A stretch of DNA of 6,321 bases from Rickettsiales bacterium (GTDB lineage: Bacteria; Pseudomonadota; Alphaproteobacteria; TMED109), in contig PBGQ01000027.1 in assembly GCA_002720125.1 (NCBI GenBank), positions 20,999 to 27,319 on the forward strand, read 5' to 3'. Under the pieces are notes generated by a model. It saw only the letters and a list, made by a program, of their open reading frames with translations. It was not told the DNA's origin and made no database searches. Shown in pieces: positions 1 to 6,249 of the stretch. The translations under genes and the position numbers were made by a program. The number at the start of each line of letters is the position of its first letter. The first letter of the stretch is position 1.

Positions 1-573
1 AACTGGTTCCTTTTACCAGCAGCAAAAAATTTACTCTTATCTAATCAAAAAGAACAGGTAAAAAAAATATTATTCAATGGGCAGCTAAACCTTAATGATA
101 GAGCTTCATTGGATGCAAATTTTTGTAAGGCATTATTGCTATTATATGTAAAGGATCAGGATTTATATATTTCAAATAGCCAAAACCTACCAGACGTAAA
201 TTTTTTATTAGAAATTTTACTTAATGATATCAATACGAGTAAAGAAGATTTGGAAAAACTAGCTCTTGTTTTAAAGGCCTTGAATTTCAAAATCAACGAC
301 CAAATATGGAAAAATTTTATCTTTGAAGATAAAACCAAGAAAAAAAATAATGATTTAACAAGCAATTTTCAGAGTCTTTTTATACATCTAGAGTATGCAG
401 TAAGTAAAAAAAATAAGGCAGAGGTAGCTTTGATATCAGCCATATTACTATCTAATTATTTTGAAAAAAATGATTACAGCAGTCTTTTCCATGCACTCAA
501 TGCTCTTGAAAAATCTGGTTTAGGAGAGTTCGCTGAAGAGATAGTTATTGAAATTAGTACAAAGTTCTTTTGA
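1..573 (+). CDS. Helix-rich protein of unknown function, C-terminal part (5' end outside window)
   Basis: I do not recognise this gene. The frame is open from the first base to the TGA at 571-573, giving 190 residues. A TTG at 109 could be read as a start, but sensible protein-like sequence (NWFLLPAAKNLLLSNQ...) continues upstream of it, so I treat the gene as truncated by the window edge. The visible part is rich in Leu, Lys, Asn and Glu and looks all-helical. It has no signal peptide, membrane span or catalytic motif in this part. The last ~35 residues (LFHALNALEKSGLGEFAEEI) look like a helix-turn-helix repeat of the TPR/alpha-solenoid sort. From memory, some Alphaproteobacteria carry a long, poorly described protein just upstream of xerD that ends in a similar 'L..vGL..eA...A.E' helix pair; that relation is inference. 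It ends 3 nt before xerD and is probably co-transcribed with it. Confidence 0.7.
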   Translation, partial: NWFLLPAAKNLLLSNQKEQVKKILFNGQLNLNDRASLDANFCKALLLLYVKDQDLYISNSQNLPDVNFLLEILLNDINTSKEDLEKLALVLKALNFKINDQIWKNFIFEDKTKKKNNDLTSNFQSLFIHLEYAVSKKNKAEVALISAILLSNYFEKNDYSSLFHALNALEKSGLGEFAEEIVIEISTKFF

Positions 574-576
574 TAA

Positions 577-1509
577 ATGACAAAATCAAGTAACAAAATG
601 GATAACTTAATAGAATTATTTTTAGATAAAATCATAACAGAAAAAAACCTATCGAAAGCGTCGACTTATGCATATGAGACGGATTTAAAGCATTTTTCTA
701 AATTCCTATCAATAAAAAAAAAAAGTTTTTTGAGTATTACAGAAGAGGATTTTTTAAGTTGGAATAAATATCTTATTGAAAAAAAATACAAAATTAATTC
801 AAGAATCAGAAAATCTTCTGTAATCAGTCAGTTCATGAATTTTCTTTTTCTAGAAAAATATTCTGATAGAAATTTCTCTAAAAAAATTTCTGTACCAAAG
901 CACAATAAAACTTTACCAAAATTGATAAGTGAACAGCAAATTCTTAAATTACTAAATTATCTAAAAAAAAATAATGACGACCATAGAAAATTGCAGACTC
1001 TAGTAATAACTGAACTATTATATGCTACAGGAATGAGGATTACTGAGTTAGTAACACTCAAAAAGTCCGCAGTTTCTGATAATCTAAATAATATTTTGGT
1101 GCTAGGAAAAGGAATGAAGGAAAGAGTCGTTCCTCTAGGAGATGAGGCTAAATTAGTCTTGAAAATCTATCTTGATAAAATTGAAAGAGACTCTTTCATT
1201 AAGGAAAAAAATAAAAGAGGATGGCTGTTTCCTTCAAGGAAATCTCACCTAACAAGACAAGCCTATTTTTTAAACTTAAAAAAAGCTGCTATTCAAGTGA
1301 ACATTGATCCAGCTAAAGTGTCACCGCATGTTTTGAGACATGCATTCGCATCTCACATGTTAAATCATGGCGCAGACCTAAAAGTCATTCAATACTTTTT
1401 AGGACATGAAGATATCTCGACTGTGCAAATTTATACCCATGTTAATTCAAAAAAAAGTTTAGAGGCATCAAAAAGACATCCTCTAGCAAGAGTTTTACCA
1501 AAAAAATGA
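577..1509 (+). CDS. xerD: XerD, site-specific tyrosine recombinase (chromosome dimer resolution)
   Basis: Tyrosine recombinase that, with XerC and FtsK, resolves chromosome dimers at dif in the terminus region. The protein has 310 residues (family about 300). The N-terminal SAM-like DNA-binding domain spans about residues 8-105 and the catalytic domain about 115-305. All six catalytic residues are visible: R154 (ATGMR), K178 (LGKGMKER), H251 and R254 (SPHVLRHAFASH), H277 (LGHEDIST) and the nucleophile Y286 (QIYTHV). The segment LTRQAYF to HVLRHAF and the C-terminal HPLAR (301-305) match XerD better than XerC or phage integrases. The ATG at 577 is the most upstream possible start, because TAA lies directly before it; M8 (598) is an alternative. 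No Shine-Dalgarno sequence is visible, so translation may depend on coupling to the preceding gene, which ends 3 nt upstream. An 11-A run lies at codons 46-50. Confidence 0.95.
   Translation: MTKSSNKMDNLIELFLDKIITEKNLSKASTYAYETDLKHFSKFLSIKKKSFLSITEEDFLSWNKYLIEKKYKINSRIRKSSVISQFMNFLFLEKYSDRNFSKKISVPKHNKTLPKLISEQQILKLLNYLKKNNDDHRKLQTLVITELLYATGMRITELVTLKKSAVSDNLNNILVLGKGMKERVVPLGDEAKLVLKIYLDKIERDSFIKEKNKRGWLFPSRKSHLTRQAYFLNLKKAAIQVNIDPAKVSPHVLRHAFASHMLNHGADLKVIQYFLGHEDISTVQIYTHVNSKKSLEASKRHPLARVLPKK
714..724 (+). repeat. A11 homopolymer tract inside xerD
   Basis: Eleven consecutive A residues cross codons 46-50 of xerD (Ile-Lys-Lys-Lys-Ser). This is the longest homopolymer I noticed in the window; A8-A9 runs occur near 60-67, 963-971, 1725-1732 and 1896-1903. 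Such runs are known sites of polymerase slippage. Here the reading frame is intact. Confidence 0.85.
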
Positions 1510-1512
1510 TTT

Positions 1513-2508
1513 ATGTTATCTTTTGATATGGATATAATTAGCAAGATAAATAGGTTAAATAGATCGCAGCTAGCGGTTCCCGCTATAAGAGAAGATTTTT
1601 TCGAAAAAGCAGCAAAAAGTAATAGTGATGTAGTATTTTTGGACTTAGAGGACTCGGTCTCAATAAAAAATAAGAAAAGAGCTAGAGAATTAGCTGTTCA
1701 AGCAATTAATGATATTGACTGGGGAAAAAAAACAATATCTGTAAGAGTAAATGCATTTGATACAGAATTTTTTAGAGAGGATATTAAATTCATTTTTGAG
1801 AATTCGAATGAGAGGTTAGATCTAATTATGATACCAAAAAGTGAGAGATTAGATGATATTTTAGAAATTAATAGATTAGTATCTGTCATCGAAACAAAAA
1901 AAAGAAAAAAGAAAAAGATAGGTTTTGAATTAATAATAGAAACGGCATTAGGTTTAATAAATATAGAAAAACTTGCAATGTCTACAGACAGAGTGGAGTC
2001 ACTTCATTTCGGATCAGCAGATTTAGCAGCATCTATGGGAGCGAAAACAACTAGCATTGGTGGTGTAAACAAAAACTATGGTATTTTAGAAAAAACTAAT
2101 GGTAAAAAAAATAAGACAAATAATTTCTACTTAAATGATATGTGGCACTATGCTTTATTCAAAATAGTTTTGACTGCAAGAGCTTATGGCTTGAGAGCTA
2201 TAGATTGCCCATATGGCGACTTTACTGACAACGAAGGCTTCATAAATATTGCTACAAATACATATTCCTTAGGTTTTGAGGGAAAAATGGTTATTCATCC
2301 ACAACAGGTAGAGTTAGCAAATAAAGTATATTCACCTTCAGCACTTGAAATAGAAGAAGCAACTAATATAATAAAAGCTATGAAAGAGGCTGAAGCAGAA
2401 GGAAAAGGAGCTATTGCAATTAATGGAAAATTATTAGATATTGTATCTATTAAGCAGGCAAAGAACATATTAAATATTGCAAATAAGATTGCCGAAGGAA
2501 AAGAATAA
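1513..2508 (+). CDS. mcl: Malyl-CoA / beta-methylmalyl-CoA lyase (HpcH/HpaI-CitE superfamily)
   Basis: Mg2+-dependent TIM-barrel lyase of 331 residues, expected to cleave L-malyl-CoA to acetyl-CoA plus glyoxylate and/or to interconvert beta-methylmalyl-CoA with propionyl-CoA plus glyoxylate. It resembles Rhodobacter Mcl1 along its whole length as I recall that sequence: DVVFLDLEDSV (39-49), SVRVN (76-80), LIMIPKSE (104-111), FELIIETALG (138-147), FGSADLAASMG (166-176), YGDFTDNEGF (234-243), IHPQQVELAN (261-270) and LDIVSIKQA (308-316). Key residues map to R78 (substrate), E143 and D170 (metal) and D309 (catalytic Asp of the C-terminal lid). Retention of that lid and of the WHYA segment (211-214) favours malyl-CoA lyase over a citrate-lyase beta subunit; citramalyl- or other CoA-ester lyase activity remains possible. 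The ATG at 1513 is 3 nt after the xerD stop; M6 (1528) is an alternative start. No Shine-Dalgarno sequence is seen. Residues 129-135 are seven basic residues in a row. Confidence 0.85.
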   Translation: MLSFDMDIISKINRLNRSQLAVPAIREDFFEKAAKSNSDVVFLDLEDSVSIKNKKRARELAVQAINDIDWGKKTISVRVNAFDTEFFREDIKFIFENSNERLDLIMIPKSERLDDILEINRLVSVIETKKRKKKKIGFELIIETALGLINIEKLAMSTDRVESLHFGSADLAASMGAKTTSIGGVNKNYGILEKTNGKKNKTNNFYLNDMWHYALFKIVLTARAYGLRAIDCPYGDFTDNEGFINIATNTYSLGFEGKMVIHPQQVELANKVYSPSALEIEEATNIIKAMKEAEAEGKGAIAINGKLLDIVSIKQAKNILNIANKIAEGKE

Positions 2509-2510
2509 TT

Positions 2511-3455
2511 ATGAAACTATTTCTTGATTTTGAAACAGAGGTTGCAGACCTAGAGGCAAAGATAAGTGAATTGCGTCATTTAGGCGACGGAAATGGTATT
2601 AATATACTTAATGAAATTACTAATCTTGAGTTTAAAGCAAAAAATATTCTCAAAGAAAAATATTCTAACCTTACTCCTTGGCAAAGAGTTCAAGTAGCGA
2701 GGCATCCAGAAAGACCTCATACTCTAGATTATTTGGAAGAGATTTTTAGCAACTTTGTGAGCCTAAGCGGAGATAGAAGCTTTGCTGAAGATCATGCTAT
2801 AGTCGGGGGACTAGCAACTATCGATGAAATATCAGTTATGGTGATAGGACAAGAAAAAGGTGCAGATACCGACTCAAGGGTAAAAAGAAACTTTGGAATG
2901 GCCAGACCAGAAGGTTATAGAAAATGTACAAGGCTAATGAACTTAGCAAATAAATTTAGATTACCAATAATTACTTTTGTTGACACAGCTGGAGCATATC
3001 CAGGAATTGGAGCTGAAGAAAGAGGTCAATCACAAGCAATTGCAAAATCCATAAAAACCTGCCTGAGTGTTGAGGTTCCAATTATAAGTATTATCATAGG
3101 AGAAGGCGGTTCGGGTGGTGCAATAGCCATAGCGACTGCAGACAAAGTCCTAATGTTAGAAAATTCCATATATTCAGTTATTTCTCCAGAAGGTTGTGCT
3201 TCAATTTTATGGAAGGAGGAGGGTTTTGATGAAGTTGCTGCAAATAATTTAAAAATCACTTCTAAAGATTTAAAGGAAATGAAAGTAATAGATACAATTA
3301 TCAAAGAACCTGTAGGAGGTGCGCATAGGAATAGAAAAGAAACGATAACAAATGTGCAAAAAGAGATCATAGCTAATTTAAAAGATTTATATGCTACAAA
3401 TGGTAAAGAATTATTAGAGAATAGAAGAAAGAAATATTTAAACCTTACTTCTTAA
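2511..3455 (+). CDS. accA: Acetyl-CoA carboxylase carboxyltransferase subunit alpha
   Basis: Alpha subunit of the cytoplasmic carboxyltransferase, which with AccD moves CO2 from carboxybiotin (on AccB) to acetyl-CoA, giving malonyl-CoA for fatty-acid synthesis. The protein has 314 residues, close to the 319 of E. coli. The N-terminal helical region (1-52) has the usual coiled character. It is followed by TPWQRVQVARHPERP (55-69), GDRSFAED (87-94), the MARPEGYRK loop (130-138), TFVDTAGAYPG (155-165), the oxyanion-hole glycine loop IGEGGSGGA (196-204) and SPEGCASILW (225-234). These are all family hallmarks and none is missing. The start is ATG 2511, 2 nt after the lyase stop. A weak AGGA lies about 11 nt upstream, the only start in the plus-strand run with a recognisable ribosome-binding sequence. 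accB, accC and accD are not in the window. Linkage with xerD is, from memory, frequent in Alphaproteobacteria. Confidence 0.97.
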   Translation: MKLFLDFETEVADLEAKISELRHLGDGNGINILNEITNLEFKAKNILKEKYSNLTPWQRVQVARHPERPHTLDYLEEIFSNFVSLSGDRSFAEDHAIVGGLATIDEISVMVIGQEKGADTDSRVKRNFGMARPEGYRKCTRLMNLANKFRLPIITFVDTAGAYPGIGAEERGQSQAIAKSIKTCLSVEVPIISIIIGEGGSGGAIAIATADKVLMLENSIYSVISPEGCASILWKEEGFDEVAANNLKITSKDLKEMKVIDTIIKEPVGGAHRNRKETITNVQKEIIANLKDLYATNGKELLENRRKKYLNLTS

Positions 3456-3470
3456 TTACACAACTATAAA

Positions 3471-4319
3471 TTGTCCATACTTAAAAAATTTTTATTACTT
3501 AATAATTTTAATGATAGGGATCATTTTTACCGTTTGATATGTATGAATAAAAGTTTAGGTTTTGTTCATTCTTATACAGTAGAAATACTTTTAGCTTCAA
3601 GAATAGAATTTGAGATTAGAAACAAAAATATCATTTTCAAAGAAATAGGATACAAAAAGCTTAGTAAAATTTTTGAGAATATAACGGAGTTATTATTTTC
3701 TAAAAAAATTATAAAGAATTTAACCGGTGAAAAATTTCCATGTACAGATTTTCTTGGAAAAAAAGAATATTTTAATTTAGATAGATCTGCTGTAGAGGTT
3801 TTTGGCATAAGAGGATATGGTGTTCATTTAATAGCCTATTTAAAAGCTAAAGAAGGTATCTTAATTTGGACTCCAAAGAGGGCTAGTAATAAAAGAGTTG
3901 AGCCTAATAAATATGATAATACTATAGCAGGAGGAATAGCCTCTAAAGAAACTGTCTTTCAGGCTTTGAAGAGAGAGTCTGACGAAGAAGCTGGTATAGG
4001 AAGTGCTTTATTACAGAAAGTCAATTCTGCAGGTACTATTAGTTACAATTGGCGAAATAATAAGTATACTTTACGAAGAGATACATTATTTTTATTCGAT
4101 CTGGAGGTTAATGATAAATTTATTCCTTTTTGTAAGGATGGAGAGGTGAAGAACTTTAAATTATTAAATTGGAGTGCAATTCTAAAGAAAATTAGAAAAA
4201 CAGACTCGTTTAAAAGAAATTGTGCACTGGTAATTGCTAATTTTTTTATTAGAAAAGGCCTTCTAACGCCGAAGAATGAACCAAACTATGAAAGAATTTG
4301 TTGTCTAATGAATTTATAA
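3471..4319 (+). CDS. Nudix hydrolase with DUF4743-type N-terminal domain
   Basis: A 282-residue two-domain protein. Residues 1 to about 110 fit the DUF4743 domain that precedes Nudix domains in Alphaproteobacteria, fungi and plants (plant NUDX20/24, yeast YJR142W). Residues 111-245 are the Nudix fold, beginning FGIRGYGVHLIAYL. The Nudix box G-x5-E-x7-RE-x2-EE-x-G-I is complete at 154-176, with metal-binding E169, E172 and E173. DGEVKNFKLLNW (223-234) is the usual downstream strand. As I recall, yeast and plant members remove damaged thiamine diphosphate forms; that substrate is only an inference here. Start: no ATG lies between the accA stop and residue 25. TTG 3471 gives the N-terminal helix expected for the family, whereas ATG 3543 would remove part of it. 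No Shine-Dalgarno sequence is seen. The gene is 15 nt after accA and overlaps the end of prpE by 6 nt, tail to tail. Confidence 0.85.
   Translation: MSILKKFLLLNNFNDRDHFYRLICMNKSLGFVHSYTVEILLASRIEFEIRNKNIIFKEIGYKKLSKIFENITELLFSKKIIKNLTGEKFPCTDFLGKKEYFNLDRSAVEVFGIRGYGVHLIAYLKAKEGILIWTPKRASNKRVEPNKYDNTIAGGIASKETVFQALKRESDEEAGIGSALLQKVNSAGTISYNWRNNKYTLRRDTLFLFDLEVNDKFIPFCKDGEVKNFKLLNWSAILKKIRKTDSFKRNCALVIANFFIRKGLLTPKNEPNYERICCLMNL
4314..4319. other. Interlocked convergent stop codons (TTATAA)
   Basis: The self-complementary hexamer TTATAA is Leu-stop (TTA TAA) on both strands. It ends the Nudix gene (stop 4317-4319) and prpE (stop 4314-4316). Each transcript must therefore continue into the coding region of the other gene before it can end. 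Confidence 0.95.
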
Positions 4320-6191
4320 CTTCGCATAAATCTTTTTTATTTCTGAAAGTGCTGTTTCATCTTCTATAGTAGGAGGAGTTTCATATTTATCACCATTTAA
4401 GATCTTAGCTATAGTTGCTCTTAAAATTTTACCAGACCTAGTTTTAGGAAGCAGACTGACTACGTAAGACTTTTTATAGGAAGCCACTGGTCCCAACTCA
4501 TCTCTAACAAGCTGTATAGTATCATCTAATATATTTTCCTCTGAGCCTTTATATTCACTATTGAGAACCAGAAGTCCTAATGGCACCTCACCCTTTATAT
4601 AGTCCTTGATCCCAACTACTGCACATTCGGCAACATCTTTGTGAGAGGTTAATATTTCTTCTATTGAACCTGTGGATAATCTATGTCCCGCGCAATTTAT
4701 AATATCATCAGTTCTAGACATTACTGAAATATAACCTTCTGAGTCAATAATTCCTGCATCAGAAGTGTCGTAAAAATTTTCGAACCTACTTAAATAAGCT
4801 TCATAGAATCTATTTTTAGAGTTCCATATACTGTTGCTACAACCTGGAGGTAACGGAAGTTTTATCGCAAGATTTCCCATAGTATCTTTATCTAACTCTT
4901 TACCATTGTCATCTAATACTACTACATCAAAACCTGGGGCTGGTTTTCCTGTAGACCCTGGTTTTATTTGAAATAACCCTAGTGCATGAAAGTTTCCTGC
5001 AATCGACCAACCAGTTTCAGTTTGCCACCAATGGTCTATTACAGGTTTTCCGATTAGATTTGTTGTCCATTTTATGCTTTCAGGGTCGGCCCTTTCTCCC
5101 GCTAGATAAATACTTTTTAAATGTTTCAAGTCATATTTTTTTATTTCTTTTCCTTGAGGGTCTTCTTTTTTTATAGCTCTTATAGCAGTAGGAGCGGTAA
5201 ACATACAATTTACTTTATATTCAGAAATGACTCTCCAAAATTGACCAGCATCAGGAGTCCCTACTGGTTTTCCCTCATACAATACTGTAGTACAACCTAA
5301 AAGAAGGGGAGCATAAACAATATATGAATGACCAACAACCCATCCGACATCTGAAGCAGCCCAATATACGTTGTTAGAAGACATTCCATAGGTCATTTTC
5401 ATACTGTTATATAAAGCTACCGCATGGCCACCATTACTTCTCACAAGTCCTTTTGGTGTTCCTGTAGTCCCAGAAGTATATAGTATATATAGAGGATCGC
5501 TAGAATTTAAAGAGAGACAGTCCACTTTTGCATCTATATCAATAAAAGAAGACCATTCTATATCACCTTTTCTATTCATTTCGCATGTAAACTCTTCTCT
5601 TTGATAAATTACCTGAGCATTTGGTTTATGGGAACTCAATTCTATTGAATTATCTAGAATTTTTTTATAATTAACAATACGATTTGGTTCTATTCCACAG
5701 CTTGCAGATAAAATAATTTTTGGTTTAGCGTCATCAATTCTGTTTGCAAGTTCGTTTGAAGAAAATCCTCCAAATACTACTGAATGGATTGCGCCTATTC
5801 TAGAACAGGCTAACATAGAAAAAATAACTTCTGGTATCATTGGCATGTAAATAATTACTCTGTCGCCTTTTTTTACCCCAGCTTTATTTAAAGACGCTGC
5901 CAAGGAAGATACTTTTTTTAAAACAGTGTTATAAGTAAAGCTATCTTTTTTACTTGTTACAGGGCTATCATATATTAAAGCGGTTTTATTTCCCTTTCCT
6001 TCATTCACATGTCTATCAACACAATTGTAACAAGTATTAATTTTTCCACCACTGAACCATTCATAAGAAAAGGAATCTACTTTTTTTAAAACTTTTTCCC
6101 ATTTTTTAAACCATACTAAACTTTCAGCTTTTTCTTGCCAAAATTTTTCAGGATCGGACTTCCAATTTAAGTAGAATTCTTCATAATTCAT
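4314..6191 (-). CDS. prpE: Propionyl-CoA synthetase (AMP-forming acetyl/propionyl-CoA synthetase family)
   Basis: Activates propionate (and probably acetate) with ATP and CoA through an acyl-adenylate to propionyl-CoA, AMP and PPi, in the cytoplasm. It has 625 residues; PrpE enzymes are about 628 and Acs about 650. The N-terminus EEFYLNWKSDPEKFW (4-18) is typical. Adenylation motifs are all present: P-loop YTSGTTGTPKG (238-248), GWVVGHSYIVYAPLL (283-297), WWQTETGW (388-395), YDTSDAG (474-480), hinge SRTDDIINCAGHRLS (492-506) and C-terminal PKTRSGKILR (582-591), whose K588 is the catalytic, potentially acylated lysine. TGW rather than TGG after the QTE motif, and PLPPGC (446-451), favour PrpE/ACSS3 over Acs; acetate or butyrate preference cannot be excluded. 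The start is ATG 6189-6191. An in-frame TGA five codons upstream rules out a longer protein. It is transcribed against the xerD-Nudix run. Confidence 0.92.
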   Translation of the reverse strand: MNYEEFYLNWKSDPEKFWQEKAESLVWFKKWEKVLKKVDSFSYEWFSGGKINTCYNCVDRHVNEGKGNKTALIYDSPVTSKKDSFTYNTVLKKVSSLAASLNKAGVKKGDRVIIYMPMIPEVIFSMLACSRIGAIHSVVFGGFSSNELANRIDDAKPKIILSASCGIEPNRIVNYKKILDNSIELSSHKPNAQVIYQREEFTCEMNRKGDIEWSSFIDIDAKVDCLSLNSSDPLYILYTSGTTGTPKGLVRSNGGHAVALYNSMKMTYGMSSNNVYWAASDVGWVVGHSYIVYAPLLLGCTTVLYEGKPVGTPDAGQFWRVISEYKVNCMFTAPTAIRAIKKEDPQGKEIKKYDLKHLKSIYLAGERADPESIKWTTNLIGKPVIDHWWQTETGWSIAGNFHALGLFQIKPGSTGKPAPGFDVVVLDDNGKELDKDTMGNLAIKLPLPPGCSNSIWNSKNRFYEAYLSRFENFYDTSDAGIIDSEGYISVMSRTDDIINCAGHRLSTGSIEEILTSHKDVAECAVVGIKDYIKGEVPLGLLVLNSEYKGSEENILDDTIQLVRDELGPVASYKKSYVVSLLPKTRSGKILRATIAKILNGDKYETPPTIEDETALSEIKKIYAKL

Positions 6192-6205
6192 TATGGTATG
6201 ATATC

Positions 6206-6228
6206 ACCCTTTCTATTATAGAAAGGGT
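6206..6228. promoter_or_regulatory. Perfect inverted repeat upstream of prpE (10-bp arms, 3-nt centre)
   Basis: ACCCTTTCTA (6206-6215), TTA, TAGAAAGGGT (6219-6228) are exact reverse complements. The element begins 14 nt upstream of the prpE ATG and ends 21 nt after the stop of the minus-strand gene beyond it. Neither side has a T-tract, so it is not a textbook intrinsic terminator. It covers a consensus -10 hexamer, which fits a DNA operator for a dimeric regulator. In readthrough RNA from the upstream gene it could also form a hairpin that stops transcription or protects the 3' end. Both roles are inference; the symmetry is seen directly. Confidence 0.75.
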
Positions 6229-6242
6229 AATATAAAAGTTAA
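6215..6242 (-). promoter_or_regulatory. Putative sigma-70-type promoter of prpE
   Basis: Read on the minus strand, TTAACT (6242-6237, 4 of 6 to TTGACA) is followed after 16 nt by TATAAT (6220-6215, 6 of 6 to the -10 consensus). Transcription would begin near 6207-6209, leaving a leader of about 16-18 nt. The GAAAGGG that might serve as a ribosome-binding sequence would then be largely untranscribed and is also 15 nt from the ATG, rather far. TATAAT-like sequences are common by chance in DNA this AT-rich; its placement in the gap and at the centre of the inverted repeat raises confidence. Confidence 0.5.
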
Positions 6243-6249
6243 ATGTTTA

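Noticed and set aside
109..573. Complete small gene starting at TTG 109
   Set aside because: The frame is open to the first base of the window with protein-like sequence before the TTG, and no ribosome-binding site precedes it.
577..1509. Phage or integron integrase marking a mobile island
   Set aside because: The C-terminal HPLAR, the XerD-like catalytic domain, operon linkage with accA, and the absence of a tRNA, att repeats or cargo genes point to housekeeping XerD.
571..1509. TGA read as tryptophan (altered code) fusing the first gene, XerD and the lyase
   Set aside because: Tryptophan is coded by TGG throughout, and the protein ends before each TGA match the natural ends of the families (XerD HPLAR plus a short tail).
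1513..2508. Citrate lyase beta subunit (citE)
   Set aside because: No citD or citF neighbours, and the long C-terminal lid with catalytic D309 together with the Mcl1-like motifs fit malyl-CoA lyase.
3026..3370. Open frame antisense to accA (114 codons, minus strand)
   Set aside because: It lies wholly within conserved accA, has no ribosome-binding site and no recognisable domain, and is explained as a shadow of the accA codon pattern. The same applies to smaller antisense frames in the first gene, the lyase, the Nudix gene and prpE.
4314..6191. Acetyl-CoA synthetase (acs)
   Set aside because: Length of 625 and motifs WWQTETGW, PLPPGC and the PrpE-like N-terminus fit propionyl-CoA synthetase better. 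Acetate may still be a side substrate.
6206..6228. Classical Rho-independent terminator of the BI-1-like gene
   Set aside because: The stem is perfect and well placed, but on the minus strand it is followed by GATATCATACC and on the plus strand by AATATAAAAG, with no T-tract either way. Listed as an inverted repeat of uncertain role instead.
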